Positions 34,120-41,204 of a stretch of DNA of 41,204 nt are shown one piece after another. The translations under genes were made by a program, and so were the position numbers. The number at the start of each line of letters is the position of its first letter. The first letter of the stretch is position 1. This DNA is from Gemmatimonadales bacterium (GTDB lineage: Bacteria > Gemmatimonadota > Gemmatimonadetes > Gemmatimonadales > JACORV01): the NCBI GenBank assembly GCA_035502185.1, contig DATJUT010000004.1, positions 1-41,204 on the forward strand. The letters are read 5' to 3'. The notes under the pieces are model-generated. The model saw nothing but the letters and a program-made list of their open reading frames with translations, had not been told where the DNA came from and did no database searches.

Positions 34120-35286
34120 ATGACGCGCATCCGGGACCACGACCTCGACAACGCCTTGCCTACCCGGGCCGTGCACGCTGGACAGGAGCCGGAGCCGCTC
34201 GCCGGCGCCGTGACGATGCCGATCTTCCAGACCTCCACCTACGTGCAGTCCGCGCTCGGTCATCACAAGGGACACGAGTACGCCCGGGTCAGCAACCCCA
34301 CCCGCGAGGCGCTGGAGCGCAACGTCGCCGCGCTCGAGGGCGGCACCCACGGCCACGCCTTCGCCTCGGGGATGGCCGCCATCGACTCGGTGCTCACGCT
34401 GCTCTCGGCGGGCGACCACGTGATCTGCGGCGAGAACGTGTACGGCGGCACCCACCGGCTGATGGAGCAGGTCCGCGCGCGGCTCGGCCTGAGTTTCAGC
34501 TACGTGGACACGCGCGACCCGGCGGCCGTCGAGCGCGCCATCCGGCCGGCGACGCGGATGCTGTTCGTCGAGACCCCGACCAACCCGATGATGCGGCTGG
34601 CCGACCTGGGCGCGCTCGGCGCGCTGGCGGCGTCGCGGAAGCTGCTGTACGTGGTGGACAACACCTTCGCGACCCCGATCTTCCAGCGGCCGTTCGAGCA
34701 CGGCGCCGACCTGGTGGTCCACTCCACCACCAAGTACCTCAACGGGCACTCCGACATGATCGGGGGGATCGTGGTGTCGCGGCGCGACGACCTGGCCGAG
34801 CAGCTCGCCTTCCTCCAGAAGTCGGTCGGCGCCGTGCCGGGCCCGTTCGACTGCTGGCTGGTGCTGCGCGGCACCAAGACCCTGGCGCTCCGCATGCGCC
34901 AGCACGACGCGAACGGCCGCCGCATCGCGACCTGGCTCCAGGCCGACGGACGGGTCAAGGCGGTGTTCTATCCGGGGCTGCCGAGCCACCCGCAGCACGA
35001 GCTGGCCTGCCGGCAGATGTCGGGCTTCGGCGGCATGCTGTCGTTCGAGGCGGGGTCCCTGGAGCGTGCGCGTCGCGTCGTCGAGCGGACGCGGATCTTC
35101 GCCCTGGCCGAGTCCCTGGGCGGCGTCGAGAGCCTGATCGGCCACCCGGCGACGATGACGCACGCCGCCGTGCCGAAGGCGATGCGCGAAGCGATGGGAC
35201 TCACCGACGGGCTGGTCCGGCTGTCGGTCGGCATCGAGGACCCGGACGACCTCCTCGCCGACCTCGACCGGGCGCTGGCCGCCTAG
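34120..35286 (+). CDS. Cystathionine gamma-synthase/lyase-family PLP enzyme
   Basis: A 388-residue member of the Cys/Met metabolism PLP-dependent family (fold type I). The PLP lysine is Lys205 in HSTTKYLNGHSD; other conserved parts are YARVSNPTREALERNVAALE, FASGMAAIDSVL, CGENVYGGTHRL, FVETPTNPMM and VVDNTFATPIFQRPF, with ESLGGVESLIGHPATMTHA near the end. These enzymes make or break cystathionine in methionine/cysteine interconversion; synthase, gamma-lyase and beta-lyase cannot be told apart here with certainty, although the ESLGGVESL region is typical of cystathionine gamma-synthase/lyase. ATG at 34120 fits the family. A weak promoter lies 34 bases upstream. It is alone, without other met genes. 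Confidence 0.92.
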   Translation: MTRIRDHDLDNALPTRAVHAGQEPEPLAGAVTMPIFQTSTYVQSALGHHKGHEYARVSNPTREALERNVAALEGGTHGHAFASGMAAIDSVLTLLSAGDHVICGENVYGGTHRLMEQVRARLGLSFSYVDTRDPAAVERAIRPATRMLFVETPTNPMMRLADLGALGALAASRKLLYVVDNTFATPIFQRPFEHGADLVVHSTTKYLNGHSDMIGGIVVSRRDDLAEQLAFLQKSVGAVPGPFDCWLVLRGTKTLALRMRQHDANGRRIATWLQADGRVKAVFYPGLPSHPQHELACRQMSGFGGMLSFEAGSLERARRVVERTRIFALAESLGGVESLIGHPATMTHAAVPKAMREAMGLTDGLVRLSVGIEDPDDLLADLDRALAA

Positions 35287-35344
35287 TGCCTGAAACGAGG
35301 CACCCGGTGCCGCGTAGGGCTGTCGGAACCCTCTGGGAGACGCC

Positions 35345-36355
35345 ATGACGGACGCCAATCAGGAACTGCCGGCGCGTCGGCCGCGCACCGTGCTGACCCA
35401 GATCTCGTCGCGCGCCTGGGAGCACGCGGCCGACCGGGCCGCGCTGAGCACGCTGCGCGCCATTCCCGGCTTCGACGAGGTGGTGCGGAAAGTGTACGGC
35501 TTCTTCGGCGAGCGCGGGGTGCGGCTGCTGTTCCAGGCCAACGCCGTGCGGGTGGGGCCCAACCAGTTCCCCCGGGTGCACGCGGCCTTCACCGACGCCT
35601 GCACGACGATGGACTGGTCGCCGCGCCCGGACCTGTTCGTCTCGCAGACGCCGCTCGTCAACGCGGGCGCGTTCGGGATGGACCACCCGTTCATCGTCCT
35701 GAACTCGGGCGCCCTCGCGCTCCTCGACGACGAAGAGCTGCGCACCATCCTCGGCCACGAGCTGGGCCACGTCATCAGCGGCCACGCGCTCTATCACACC
35801 ATCCTCGTCATCATCCTCGAGTTCGGCTTCCGCAACCTGCCCTTCCTGGCGGGCATCGCGCTCCTGCCGATCCAGATCGCGCTGCTGGAATGGTTCCGGA
35901 AGAGCGAGCTGTCGAGCGACCGCGCGGGACTGCTGGCGAGCCAGGACCCGATCGCCTCGATGCGCATGTTCATGAAGCTGGCGGGCGGCGGCAACATGAC
36001 CGAGATGAACCTCGACGCCTTCCTCACCCAGGCGAAGGAATACGAGGAGGGCGGCGACGCGATGGATACGATCTACAAGGTGCTCAACATCCTCGGGCAC
36101 ACGCACCCGTTCCACACCCTGCGCGCCGCCGAGCTGCAGCGCTGGGTCGCGGGCGGCGAGTACGACCGCATCCTCCGCGGTGAATACCCGCGCCGAGGGT
36201 CCGACGACGAGAAGCAGCCCCTGACCGCGGACCTCGGCGAGGCGGGCAAGTACTACGCCGAGCAGGCGAAGGGCGCCGTCGATGCCGTCGCCGGCGTCGC
36301 CAAGAAGGCGCGCGACGCCTTCCAGAGCGCCTTCCGCGGTCCCGGCAGCCAGTGA
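35345..36355 (+). CDS. M48 family zinc metallopeptidase
   Basis: A 336-residue protein with the zinc-binding HELGH motif (ILGHELGHVISGHAL, about residue 139) and a downstream Glu in KSELSSDRAG as the third ligand, the pattern of M48 peptidases. A hydrophobic stretch, LVIILEFGFRNLPFLAGIAL, followed by PIQIALLEW, may form a membrane hairpin between them. There is no signal peptide. The C-terminal 60 residues are charged and Ala-rich, with a helical tail. M48 peptidases such as HtpX and LoiP handle misfolded membrane proteins; this one belongs to a less characterised branch. ATG at 35345 is preceded by GGGAGA. The stop overlaps purD as GTGA. Confidence 0.88.
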   Translation: MTDANQELPARRPRTVLTQISSRAWEHAADRAALSTLRAIPGFDEVVRKVYGFFGERGVRLLFQANAVRVGPNQFPRVHAAFTDACTTMDWSPRPDLFVSQTPLVNAGAFGMDHPFIVLNSGALALLDDEELRTILGHELGHVISGHALYHTILVIILEFGFRNLPFLAGIALLPIQIALLEWFRKSELSSDRAGLLASQDPIASMRMFMKLAGGGNMTEMNLDAFLTQAKEYEEGGDAMDTIYKVLNILGHTHPFHTLRAAELQRWVAGGEYDRILRGEYPRRGSDDEKQPLTADLGEAGKYYAEQAKGAVDAVAGVAKKARDAFQSAFRGPGSQ

Positions 36356-37641
36356 GAATCCTGGTCGTCGGCGCCGGAGGCCGTGAGCACGCCCTGCTCT
36401 GGGCGATCCGGCGTGACGCCCCGCAGGCGACCCTGTTCTGCCTCCCGGGCAACGCGGGCACCGCCCACCTCGCCACCAACCTCCCCGGCACGTCCAGCGA
36501 CGTCGAGAAGATCGCGCAGGCCGCCCTCGACCAGCGCGTCGACCTCGTCGTGGTCGGACCGGAGTCACCGCTCGCGGCCGGCCTGGTGGACCGCCTCGCC
36601 AAGGCCGGGATCCCGGCCTTCGGACCGACCGCCGCCGCCGCCCGGATCGAGTCGTCCAAGGCCTTCTCCAAGGGCCTGATGCTCGAACACGGCATTCCGA
36701 CGGCCACCGCCCGCACCTTCACCGATTACGACTCCGCCGCCCGCTACATCGGCCAGCACGCCGAGCCTCTCGTCGTGAAGGCCTCCGGCCTCGCCGCCGG
36801 CAAGGGCGCCATCGTCTGCCGGTCCCGGAGCGAGGCCCAGGCCGCGGCAGGGGCGATGCTCAGGGACCGCGCCTTCGGGGCGGCCGGCGCCGAGATCCTC
36901 GTCGAGGAGTACCTCGACGGGGAGGAGCTGTCCGTGCTCGCCCTGACCGACGGGGAGCATTTCGCAGTGCTGCCGCCCGCCCAGGATCACAAGCGACTCA
37001 AGGACGGCGATCAGGGCCCCAACACCGGTGGCATGGGAGCATACAGCCCAGTTAGCATCGCCTCGGAGGCGCTGCTCGCGAAGGTCGCCGACCAGGTGTT
37101 CGAGCCCACGCTGGCTGCCCTTCGGAATATGGGAGCACCTTATAGAGGAATGCTTTACGCTGGATTGATGATCATGAAGGACGGCAGCATCCGCGTGATC
37201 GAGTTCAACTGCCGGTTTGGTGATCCCGAGGCACAAGCAATCCTCCCCGTGCTCCCGGGTGGCGTGCTCCCCGTGCTCCGGTTGGTCGCCGAGGGCGGGT
37301 GGATGCCACCGGGGCATACGCTCGGGGACGCCCGGTGCGCCGCGGTCACCACCGTCCTCGCCGCCGCCGGGTATCCGGACAGCCCCCAGAGCGGGGCCCC
37401 GATCACCGTGCCGGCCCACCTCGAGGCGGACCCGGACGTCCACGTGTTTCACGCCGGCACGTCGACCGGCAGTGACGGCTCGCTCCAGGTCGCGGGCGGC
37501 CGGGTGCTCGCCGTGACCGCCACCGGCCCGACCGTGGCCGACGCGGCGGAGAAGAGCCGGGCGGCGGCCGAGGCGATCGGGTTCGAGGGGAAGCAGTTCC
37601 GCCGGGACATCGGCTGGCGGGAGATCTCCAGACGGCGGTAG
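36352..37641 (+). CDS. purD: Phosphoribosylamine-glycine ligase
   Basis: A 429-residue ATP-grasp enzyme of standard length that makes glycinamide ribonucleotide, the second step of purine synthesis. Visible motifs are ILVVGAGGREHALLW, VVVGPESPLAAGL, SKAFSKGLM, VKASGLAAGKGA, DHKRLKDGDQGPNTGGMGAY and EFNCRFGDPEAQAILP. GTG at 36352 overlaps the stop of the M48 gene. Codon and base use change inside the gene: 37121-37180 is 43 percent GC (26 of 60) and uses AGA, CTT, CCT and TAT codons rare in the rest of the window, over a conserved part of the protein. That patch may be a short recombination tract. mutM follows 4 bases later. Confidence 0.97.
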   Translation: MRILVVGAGGREHALLWAIRRDAPQATLFCLPGNAGTAHLATNLPGTSSDVEKIAQAALDQRVDLVVVGPESPLAAGLVDRLAKAGIPAFGPTAAAARIESSKAFSKGLMLEHGIPTATARTFTDYDSAARYIGQHAEPLVVKASGLAAGKGAIVCRSRSEAQAAAGAMLRDRAFGAAGAEILVEEYLDGEELSVLALTDGEHFAVLPPAQDHKRLKDGDQGPNTGGMGAYSPVSIASEALLAKVADQVFEPTLAALRNMGAPYRGMLYAGLMIMKDGSIRVIEFNCRFGDPEAQAILPVLPGGVLPVLRLVAEGGWMPPGHTLGDARCAAVTTVLAAAGYPDSPQSGAPITVPAHLEADPDVHVFHAGTSTGSDGSLQVAGGRVLAVTATGPTVADAAEKSRAAAEAIGFEGKQFRRDIGWREISRRR

Positions 37642-37645
37642 GCCG

Positions 37646-38467
37646 GTGCCCGAGCTTCCCGAGGTCGAAACCATCGCACGAGACGTCCGCCCCCACCTGG
37701 TGGGCGCGACCATCCGCGGCGTCCGGGTCACCAGGCCCGACGTCCTGCGCGGCGTCGGCCCCCGCGTCTTCGCGCAGGCGCTCGCCGGGCGGCGGTTCAC
37801 CGCGGTGGGCCGCCGGGCCAAGCACCTCGTGCTGGTGCTCGACGACGGCCTCCGCGTGGTCATCCAGCCGCGCATGACCGGCTCCCTGGTCGTCGCGCCG
37901 GGCACCGCTCCGGCGGACCGCTACGTGGTCATCAGGGTGCAGCTCTCGACCGGACGCGTGCTCGCCTACCGCGACGTGCGGCGGCTCGGGGCCGTGCACC
38001 TCCTCACCCCGGCCGAGTGGACGCGCTACACGGCGCGCATCGGCCCCGAGCCCCTGGAGCGCGGCTTCACCGCCGCGCGGCTCGCCTCGCTGCTCGCCAC
38101 CGGCAGGCTCGCGGTCAAGAAGGCCCTGATGGACCAGCGGCGCCTCGCCGGCGTCGGCAACATCTACGCGAACGAGGCGCTGTGGGGCGCCGGCATCGAC
38201 CCGTCGCGTGCGGCGAACGCGGTCACCCCCGCGGAGGTGCGGCGGCTCCACGGCCACCTGCTCACGATCCTCCGGCGCTCGATCCGGCGCCGCGGCACCA
38301 CGGTCCGCGACTACCGCACCGGCACGGGCGAGGCGGGGGCCTACCAGTCGCGCCTGGCCGTGTACGGCCGCGCGGGCCGGCCGTGCCGCCGCTGCGGCCG
38401 GCGCATCGTCCTGACCCACGCGGTGGACGCGCGGGCCACCTACTTTTGTCCCGGATGCCAGCACTAG
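37646..38467 (+). CDS. mutM: Formamidopyrimidine-DNA glycosylase
   Basis: A 273-residue Fpg/MutM that removes oxidised purines such as 8-oxoguanine and nicks the abasic site. It begins PELPEVETIARDVRPHL, so Pro2 and Glu3 are the catalytic residues after Met removal. It also has GRRAKHLVLVLDDGL with the conserved Lys, MDQRRLAGVGNIYANEALW, the VRDYRTGTGEAGAY loop and a C-terminal zinc finger of CRRCGRRI plus FCPGCQ. GTG at 37646 is chosen because it directly precedes Pro2. The gene overlaps the UvrC-like gene by 13 bases, linking two DNA-repair functions in one transcript with purD. Confidence 0.97.
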   Translation: MPELPEVETIARDVRPHLVGATIRGVRVTRPDVLRGVGPRVFAQALAGRRFTAVGRRAKHLVLVLDDGLRVVIQPRMTGSLVVAPGTAPADRYVVIRVQLSTGRVLAYRDVRRLGAVHLLTPAEWTRYTARIGPEPLERGFTAARLASLLATGRLAVKKALMDQRRLAGVGNIYANEALWGAGIDPSRAANAVTPAEVRRLHGHLLTILRRSIRRRGTTVRDYRTGTGEAGAYQSRLAVYGRAGRPCRRCGRRIVLTHAVDARATYFCPGCQH

Positions 38468-39600
38468 CCCTGCTCGCCGCTCCGGCCACCGTCGCCCTCG
38501 ACGCGCTGCGCGAGCGCGTCAAGGCGTCCGCCCGGCGCCGGCCCGGCGTGTACCAGTTCCTGGACGCCGACGGCGGCGTGTTCTACGTCGGCAAGGCGAA
38601 GGACCTGCGGGCCCGGCTGCTGAGCTACTTCTCGGCCCCCTGGCCCGACAGCAAGGCGGCGCACCTGGTGCGTGCCGCGGCGGACATCACCTGGCGCTAC
38701 CAGCCGAGCGAGTTCGCGGCGCTGCTCGAGGAGCTGCGCCTGATCGCGCGCCTCAGGCCCTTCTCCAACGTCCGGGGCAACCGCACCCGGCGCCGGATGG
38801 TCTTCGTCAAGCTGACCGGCGGCGTCGCGCCCAAGCTCAAGGTCACCGAGCACACCACCGACCGCGCCGCGCGCTACTACGGGCCGTTCCAGAGTCACTG
38901 GCGCACCGCCGACGCCGTGCGCGTTCTCGCCGACCTGCTGCGGCTCCGCGACTGCGCGCAGGACCGCCCGCTGCGCTACGCCGGCCAGGAGGACCTGTTC
39001 GGCGCGGCCGAGATCCCGGCCGCCTGCCTGCGCCACGAGCTGGGCACCTGCCTCGGTCCCTGTGCGGCCAAGTGCACGGCCGAGGCGTACGGGGGCGCGG
39101 TCGCGCACGCCGCCGCCTTTCTCGAGAGCCGGGCCGTCGCGCCCCTCGACCGCGTGGTGGACGCGATGGCGGAGGCTTCCGACGCCCGCGACTTCGAGCG
39201 TGCGGCCGGCTGGCGCGAGAAGCTCGAGGCGCTGGAGTCGCTGTTCGCGGCCGTCTCCCGCCTGCGGGCGGCGACCGAGGCGCTCACCTTCGTCTACGGC
39301 GTGCGCGACCGGACGCCGGCCGCGCGCGGCGGCGGGCACGACGATCGCGTGTACCTGGTGCATCGCGGGCTGGTGCGGGCGCTCGCCCCGTGGCCGCGGA
39401 CGCCCATCGAGCGCAGCGCCTTCGCCGGGGCGGTCGAGCGCTGGGCCGGCCAGGACGCCGGCGGCCCCGCCGCGCGCACCGCGCCCGAGATGGACGAGCT
39501 GTTGCTGGTGATGAGCTGGTTCCGCCAGCACCCGGAGGAGTTCGAGTCCACCACGCCGCTGGCGGCGTGGCTCGCCGCCGAGGGGCCCGCCGCTAGCTGA
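38455..39600 (+). CDS. UvrC-like GIY-YIG nuclease lacking the C-terminal half
   Basis: A 381-residue protein that matches the N-terminal half of UvrC (about 600 residues). The GIY-YIG nuclease core is GVYQFLDADGGVFYVGKAKD near residue 31, followed by LRARLLSYF and the catalytic-region ELRLIARLRPFSN. Then comes a Cys cluster, CLRHELGTCLGPCAAKC (about 185-205), which in UvrC-type proteins binds an iron-sulfur cluster, and a UvrB-interacting UVR-like helix, DFERAAGWREKLEALE. The RNase H-like domain that makes the 5' incision is absent. It may act like Cho, a UvrC homologue that performs only the 3' incision, or in another repair route. ATG at 38455 lies within mutM. The last 8 bases overlap the convergent phosphodiesterase gene. 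Confidence 0.87.
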   Translation: MPALALLAAPATVALDALRERVKASARRRPGVYQFLDADGGVFYVGKAKDLRARLLSYFSAPWPDSKAAHLVRAAADITWRYQPSEFAALLEELRLIARLRPFSNVRGNRTRRRMVFVKLTGGVAPKLKVTEHTTDRAARYYGPFQSHWRTADAVRVLADLLRLRDCAQDRPLRYAGQEDLFGAAEIPAACLRHELGTCLGPCAAKCTAEAYGGAVAHAAAFLESRAVAPLDRVVDAMAEASDARDFERAAGWREKLEALESLFAAVSRLRAATEALTFVYGVRDRTPAARGGGHDDRVYLVHRGLVRALAPWPRTPIERSAFAGAVERWAGQDAGGPAARTAPEMDELLLVMSWFRQHPEEFESTTPLAAWLAAEGPAAS

Positions 39601-40066
39601 GGGGCACGATGCGGACCCGCGGCGGGATCCCGGGCTCCGTCTCCATGATCGCCACCGAGGGCGACAGGTCGAAGCGCCGCGGCCCGGCCGAGCCCGGGTT
39701 CACCACGACCGTGAAGTCCGGCAGGTCACGGATCACCGGCCGGTGCGTGTGCCCGAACACGATGACGTCCGCAGCAGGGAACGCCGACTTGAGCTCCTCC
39801 GGCTCCGGCGAGCCGAACTGGTCACCGTGCGTCACCACGAACCTGAAGCCGTCGAGCTCGATCTCCGCCACCCGGGGCAGCCGGCGCCGCAACCGGATGT
39901 CCACGTTGCCGTAGACGGCCGTCACCGGCGCCAGCAGCTCCAGCTCGTCCAGGACCGCGCCGTCCCCGACGTCGCCCGCGTGCAGGATGCGGTCCACCTT
40001 CGCGAACACGTCGTGCACCCCGGAGCGCACCTGGCCGTGCGTGTCCGCGATCAGACCCAGCCGCAT
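39593..40066 (-). CDS. YfcE/MJ0936-family metallophosphoesterase
   Basis: A 157-residue calcineurin-like phosphodiesterase. The metal-binding motifs run in order: LIADTHG near residue 6, HAGDVGD, YGNVD, VVTHGDQ and VFGHTHRPV, with NPGSAGPRR afterwards. This compact family (YfcE, MJ0936) hydrolyses phosphodiesters in vitro and has no settled physiological substrate. ATG at 40066 is used: it overlaps the stop of ubiX as TGATG, so the two are translationally coupled. A longer upstream frame is a shadow of ubiX. The stop overlaps the UvrC-like gene by 8 bases on the opposite strand. Confidence 0.93.
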   Translation of the reverse strand: MRLGLIADTHGQVRSGVHDVFAKVDRILHAGDVGDGAVLDELELLAPVTAVYGNVDIRLRRRLPRVAEIELDGFRFVVTHGDQFGSPEPEELKSAFPAADVIVFGHTHRPVIRDLPDFTVVVNPGSAGPRRFDLSPSVAIMETEPGIPPRVRIVPLS

Positions 40067-40668
40067 CAGCGCCGCCGCGGCGCCCCGCCCGCCCACCTCG
40101 GTACGAGATCCGCCTCCACGCCCAGGTGGTCCACCACCCGCTGGACCACGAAGTCCACCAGCTGCCCGATCGACTTCGGCCGGTGGTAGAAGCCCGGCGA
40201 GGCCGGGATCACCGTCGCCCCCGCCTCCGTCACCGCCACCATGTTCCTGAGGTGCAGCAGCGACAGCGGCGCCTCGCGCGGCACCAGCACCAGCCGGCGG
40301 CGCTCCTTCAGCACCACGTCCGCCGCCCGCTCGATCAGGCTCCGGCTGTTCCCCGCCGCGATCCCGGCCAGCGTCGCCATGGAGCACGGGCAGATCACCA
40401 TCCCCCGTGTCCGAGCGGAGCCCGACGCCGGCCGTCCGCCCCGGTCGTCGTCCCCGAACAGCTCCACGTGCTTCCACGACACTCCCATGCTCCCGGCCAG
40501 TGCCTCCGCGTCGCCGATGCCGCACTCCTCACGCAGCAGCCTCCAGCCGTGCGCCGACACGACGAGCCACACCGGAACGCCGGCACCCGCCAGGACCTGG
40601 AGCAGCCTGAGGCCGTAGGGAGCACCTGACGCTCCGGTTATCGCCATGACGACAGGCAGACGGGTCAT
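40066..40668 (-). CDS. ubiX: Flavin prenyltransferase UbiX
   Basis: A 200-residue flavoprotein of the UbiX/Pad1 family. It begins VVMAITGASGAPYGLRLLQV, the flavin-binding start, and contains MVICPCSMATLAGIAAGNSR, ERAADVVLKERRRLVLVPRE and PASPGFYHRPKSIGQLVDFV. UbiX joins dimethylallyl phosphate to FMN to give the prenylated flavin used by UbiD decarboxylases, here probably in quinone synthesis given the neighbouring ubiA. ATG at 40668 is preceded by GGAGGGG. It is coupled to the phosphodiesterase gene downstream. No ubiD is in the window. Confidence 0.95.
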   Translation of the reverse strand: MTRLPVVMAITGASGAPYGLRLLQVLAGAGVPVWLVVSAHGWRLLREECGIGDAEALAGSMGVSWKHVELFGDDDRGGRPASGSARTRGMVICPCSMATLAGIAAGNSRSLIERAADVVLKERRRLVLVPREAPLSLLHLRNMVAVTEAGATVIPASPGFYHRPKSIGQLVDFVVQRVVDHLGVEADLVPRWAGGAPRRR

Positions 40669-40804
40669 CCACCCCTCCGGTTCGGAGCCGGCCGACGCAC
40701 GCCATGCGACGGCGGCCGCGGCGGCGGCGGCTTGCGCGGTGCTCCCGGCGGTCGCCGCGTCGTGCCGCCGCCCCGCCTCTTGGAGCCGCCCCTCCCTGGA
40801 ATCA
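40669..40804. other. Gap between ubiA and ubiX
   Basis: This 136-base gap separates the two genes on the minus strand. Apart from the ubiX ribosome binding site GGAGGGG at its downstream end, I see no promoter, terminator or conserved reading frame; it is GC-rich and rich in CGG/GCC runs. Confidence 0.4.
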
Positions 40805-41204
40805 TCACCGGAGCACCACGTCGGCTATCGCACCCATCATCACCGCGGCAGAGATGATCCCGTTCATGGCGAAGAAGGCGGCATCCAGCTTCGAGTAATC
40901 TCCCGGATGCACGAGCCGGTGCTCCCATATGAGCAAGACCACGGCGACCACCACGCCGGCCAGATACCAAGCGCCAAACCCAGCTGCTACGCCGAATGCC
41001 ACCAGTGCCACCGCGGCGCCGAGGTGCAGCCCGCGCGCCACCGCGATGGCTGGCCCGGGCCCCAGGGCCACCGTCATGGAGCGGAGCCCGTGCTCCCGGT
41101 CGAACTGCTCGTCCTGGAGGGAGTACAGCACGTCGAATCCGCCGCCCCAGCAGGTGACGACCAGGGCCAGGAGCACGATCACCCACCACGGGGAGCTCCA
41201 CGCG
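40805..41204 (-). CDS. ubiA: UbiA-family prenyltransferase, 5'-truncated
   Basis: The frame is open to the right edge, so only the C-terminal 132 residues are in the window. They contain the second Asp-rich motif of UbiA prenyltransferases, GFDVLYSLQDEQFDREHGL, which binds Mg-diphosphate, followed by three hydrophobic helices. The motif is like that of 4-hydroxybenzoate polyprenyltransferase, also used for menaquinone by the futalosine route (as MqnP). The enzyme attaches an isoprenoid tail to an aromatic ring in the inner membrane. The adjacent ubiX supports a role in quinone synthesis; ubiquinone or menaquinone cannot be decided from this fragment. Confidence 0.9.
   Translation of the reverse strand, partial: AWSSPWWVIVLLALVVTCWGGGFDVLYSLQDEQFDREHGLRSMTVALGPGPAIAVARGLHLGAAVALVAFGVAAGFGAWYLAGVVVAVVLLIWEHRLVHPGDYSKLDAAFFAMNGIISAAVMMGAIADVVLR

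Noticed and set aside
40669-41201. Long minus-strand frame across the ubiA/ubiX gap
   Set aside because: It is a shadow frame of ubiA, rich in Arg, Gly and Pro; the true ubiA frame carries the Asp-rich motif and membrane helices.

Overview
The window is 41.2 kb of very GC-rich, tightly packed bacterial DNA with no insertion sequence, phage, CRISPR array or rRNA. The gene set is that of a Gram-negative cell: LPS-type glycosyltransferase and Kdo-kinase-like genes, an outer-membrane beta-barrel protein, HtrA with a membrane anchor, and a type II secretion/type IV pilus ATPase. Gene style (short or overlapping junctions, frequent GTG/TTG starts, GC near 70 percent, archaeal-type phosphohexomutase) fits a deep-branching phylum such as Gemmatimonadota. 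That assignment is an inference from style and content, not from a marker-gene tree.

Layout. 1-3580 (+): end of phoU, two tandem thymidylate-kinase-like genes and a Ppx/GppA phosphatase with an HD domain, a polyphosphate/phosphate-signalling group. 3582-7866 (-): rhomboid protease, two EutN/CcmL microcompartment vertex proteins, a DeoC aldolase with a probable encapsulation peptide, and a DUF4153-like membrane protein. 8028-15050 (+): a proteostasis block of dnaK, HtrA, tRNA-Leu(UAG), trigger factor, clpP and clpX. 15052-17836 (+): engB, a small exported protein and a hybrid histidine kinase. 17838-23377 (-): NUDIX hydrolase, a HisB-like protein that has lost most metal ligands, a GspE/PilB ATPase fused to a receiver domain, and an outer-membrane protein. 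23402-28458 (+): trpE, an FHA-GAF-cyclase, a Kdo-kinase-like protein and a heptosyltransferase. 28442-33837 (-): maf, dtd, glmS, a GlmM-like mutase and an HD-GYP response regulator. 34120-39600 (+): a PLP enzyme of sulfur amino acid metabolism, an M48 peptidase, purD, mutM and a UvrC-like GIY-YIG protein. 39593-41204 (-): a phosphodiesterase, ubiX and the end of ubiA.

The most unusual parts are: the microcompartment mini-locus, where two pentamer shell genes and a tagged aldolase sit together without a hexamer shell gene in view; the HisB-like protein with a degraded active site; the tandem kinase pair between phoU and ppx, whose second member has Arg in place of the Walker A Lys; the GspE-receiver fusion; a tRNA gene ending two bases before the trigger factor start codon; and GTGAG-rich repeats that begin exactly at the TGA stop codons of two unrelated genes.

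There is no gene-free stretch over 300 bases. The longest is 33838-34119, which holds GC-rich hairpins and a weak promoter candidate. All four convergent gene pairs abut or overlap at their stop codons.
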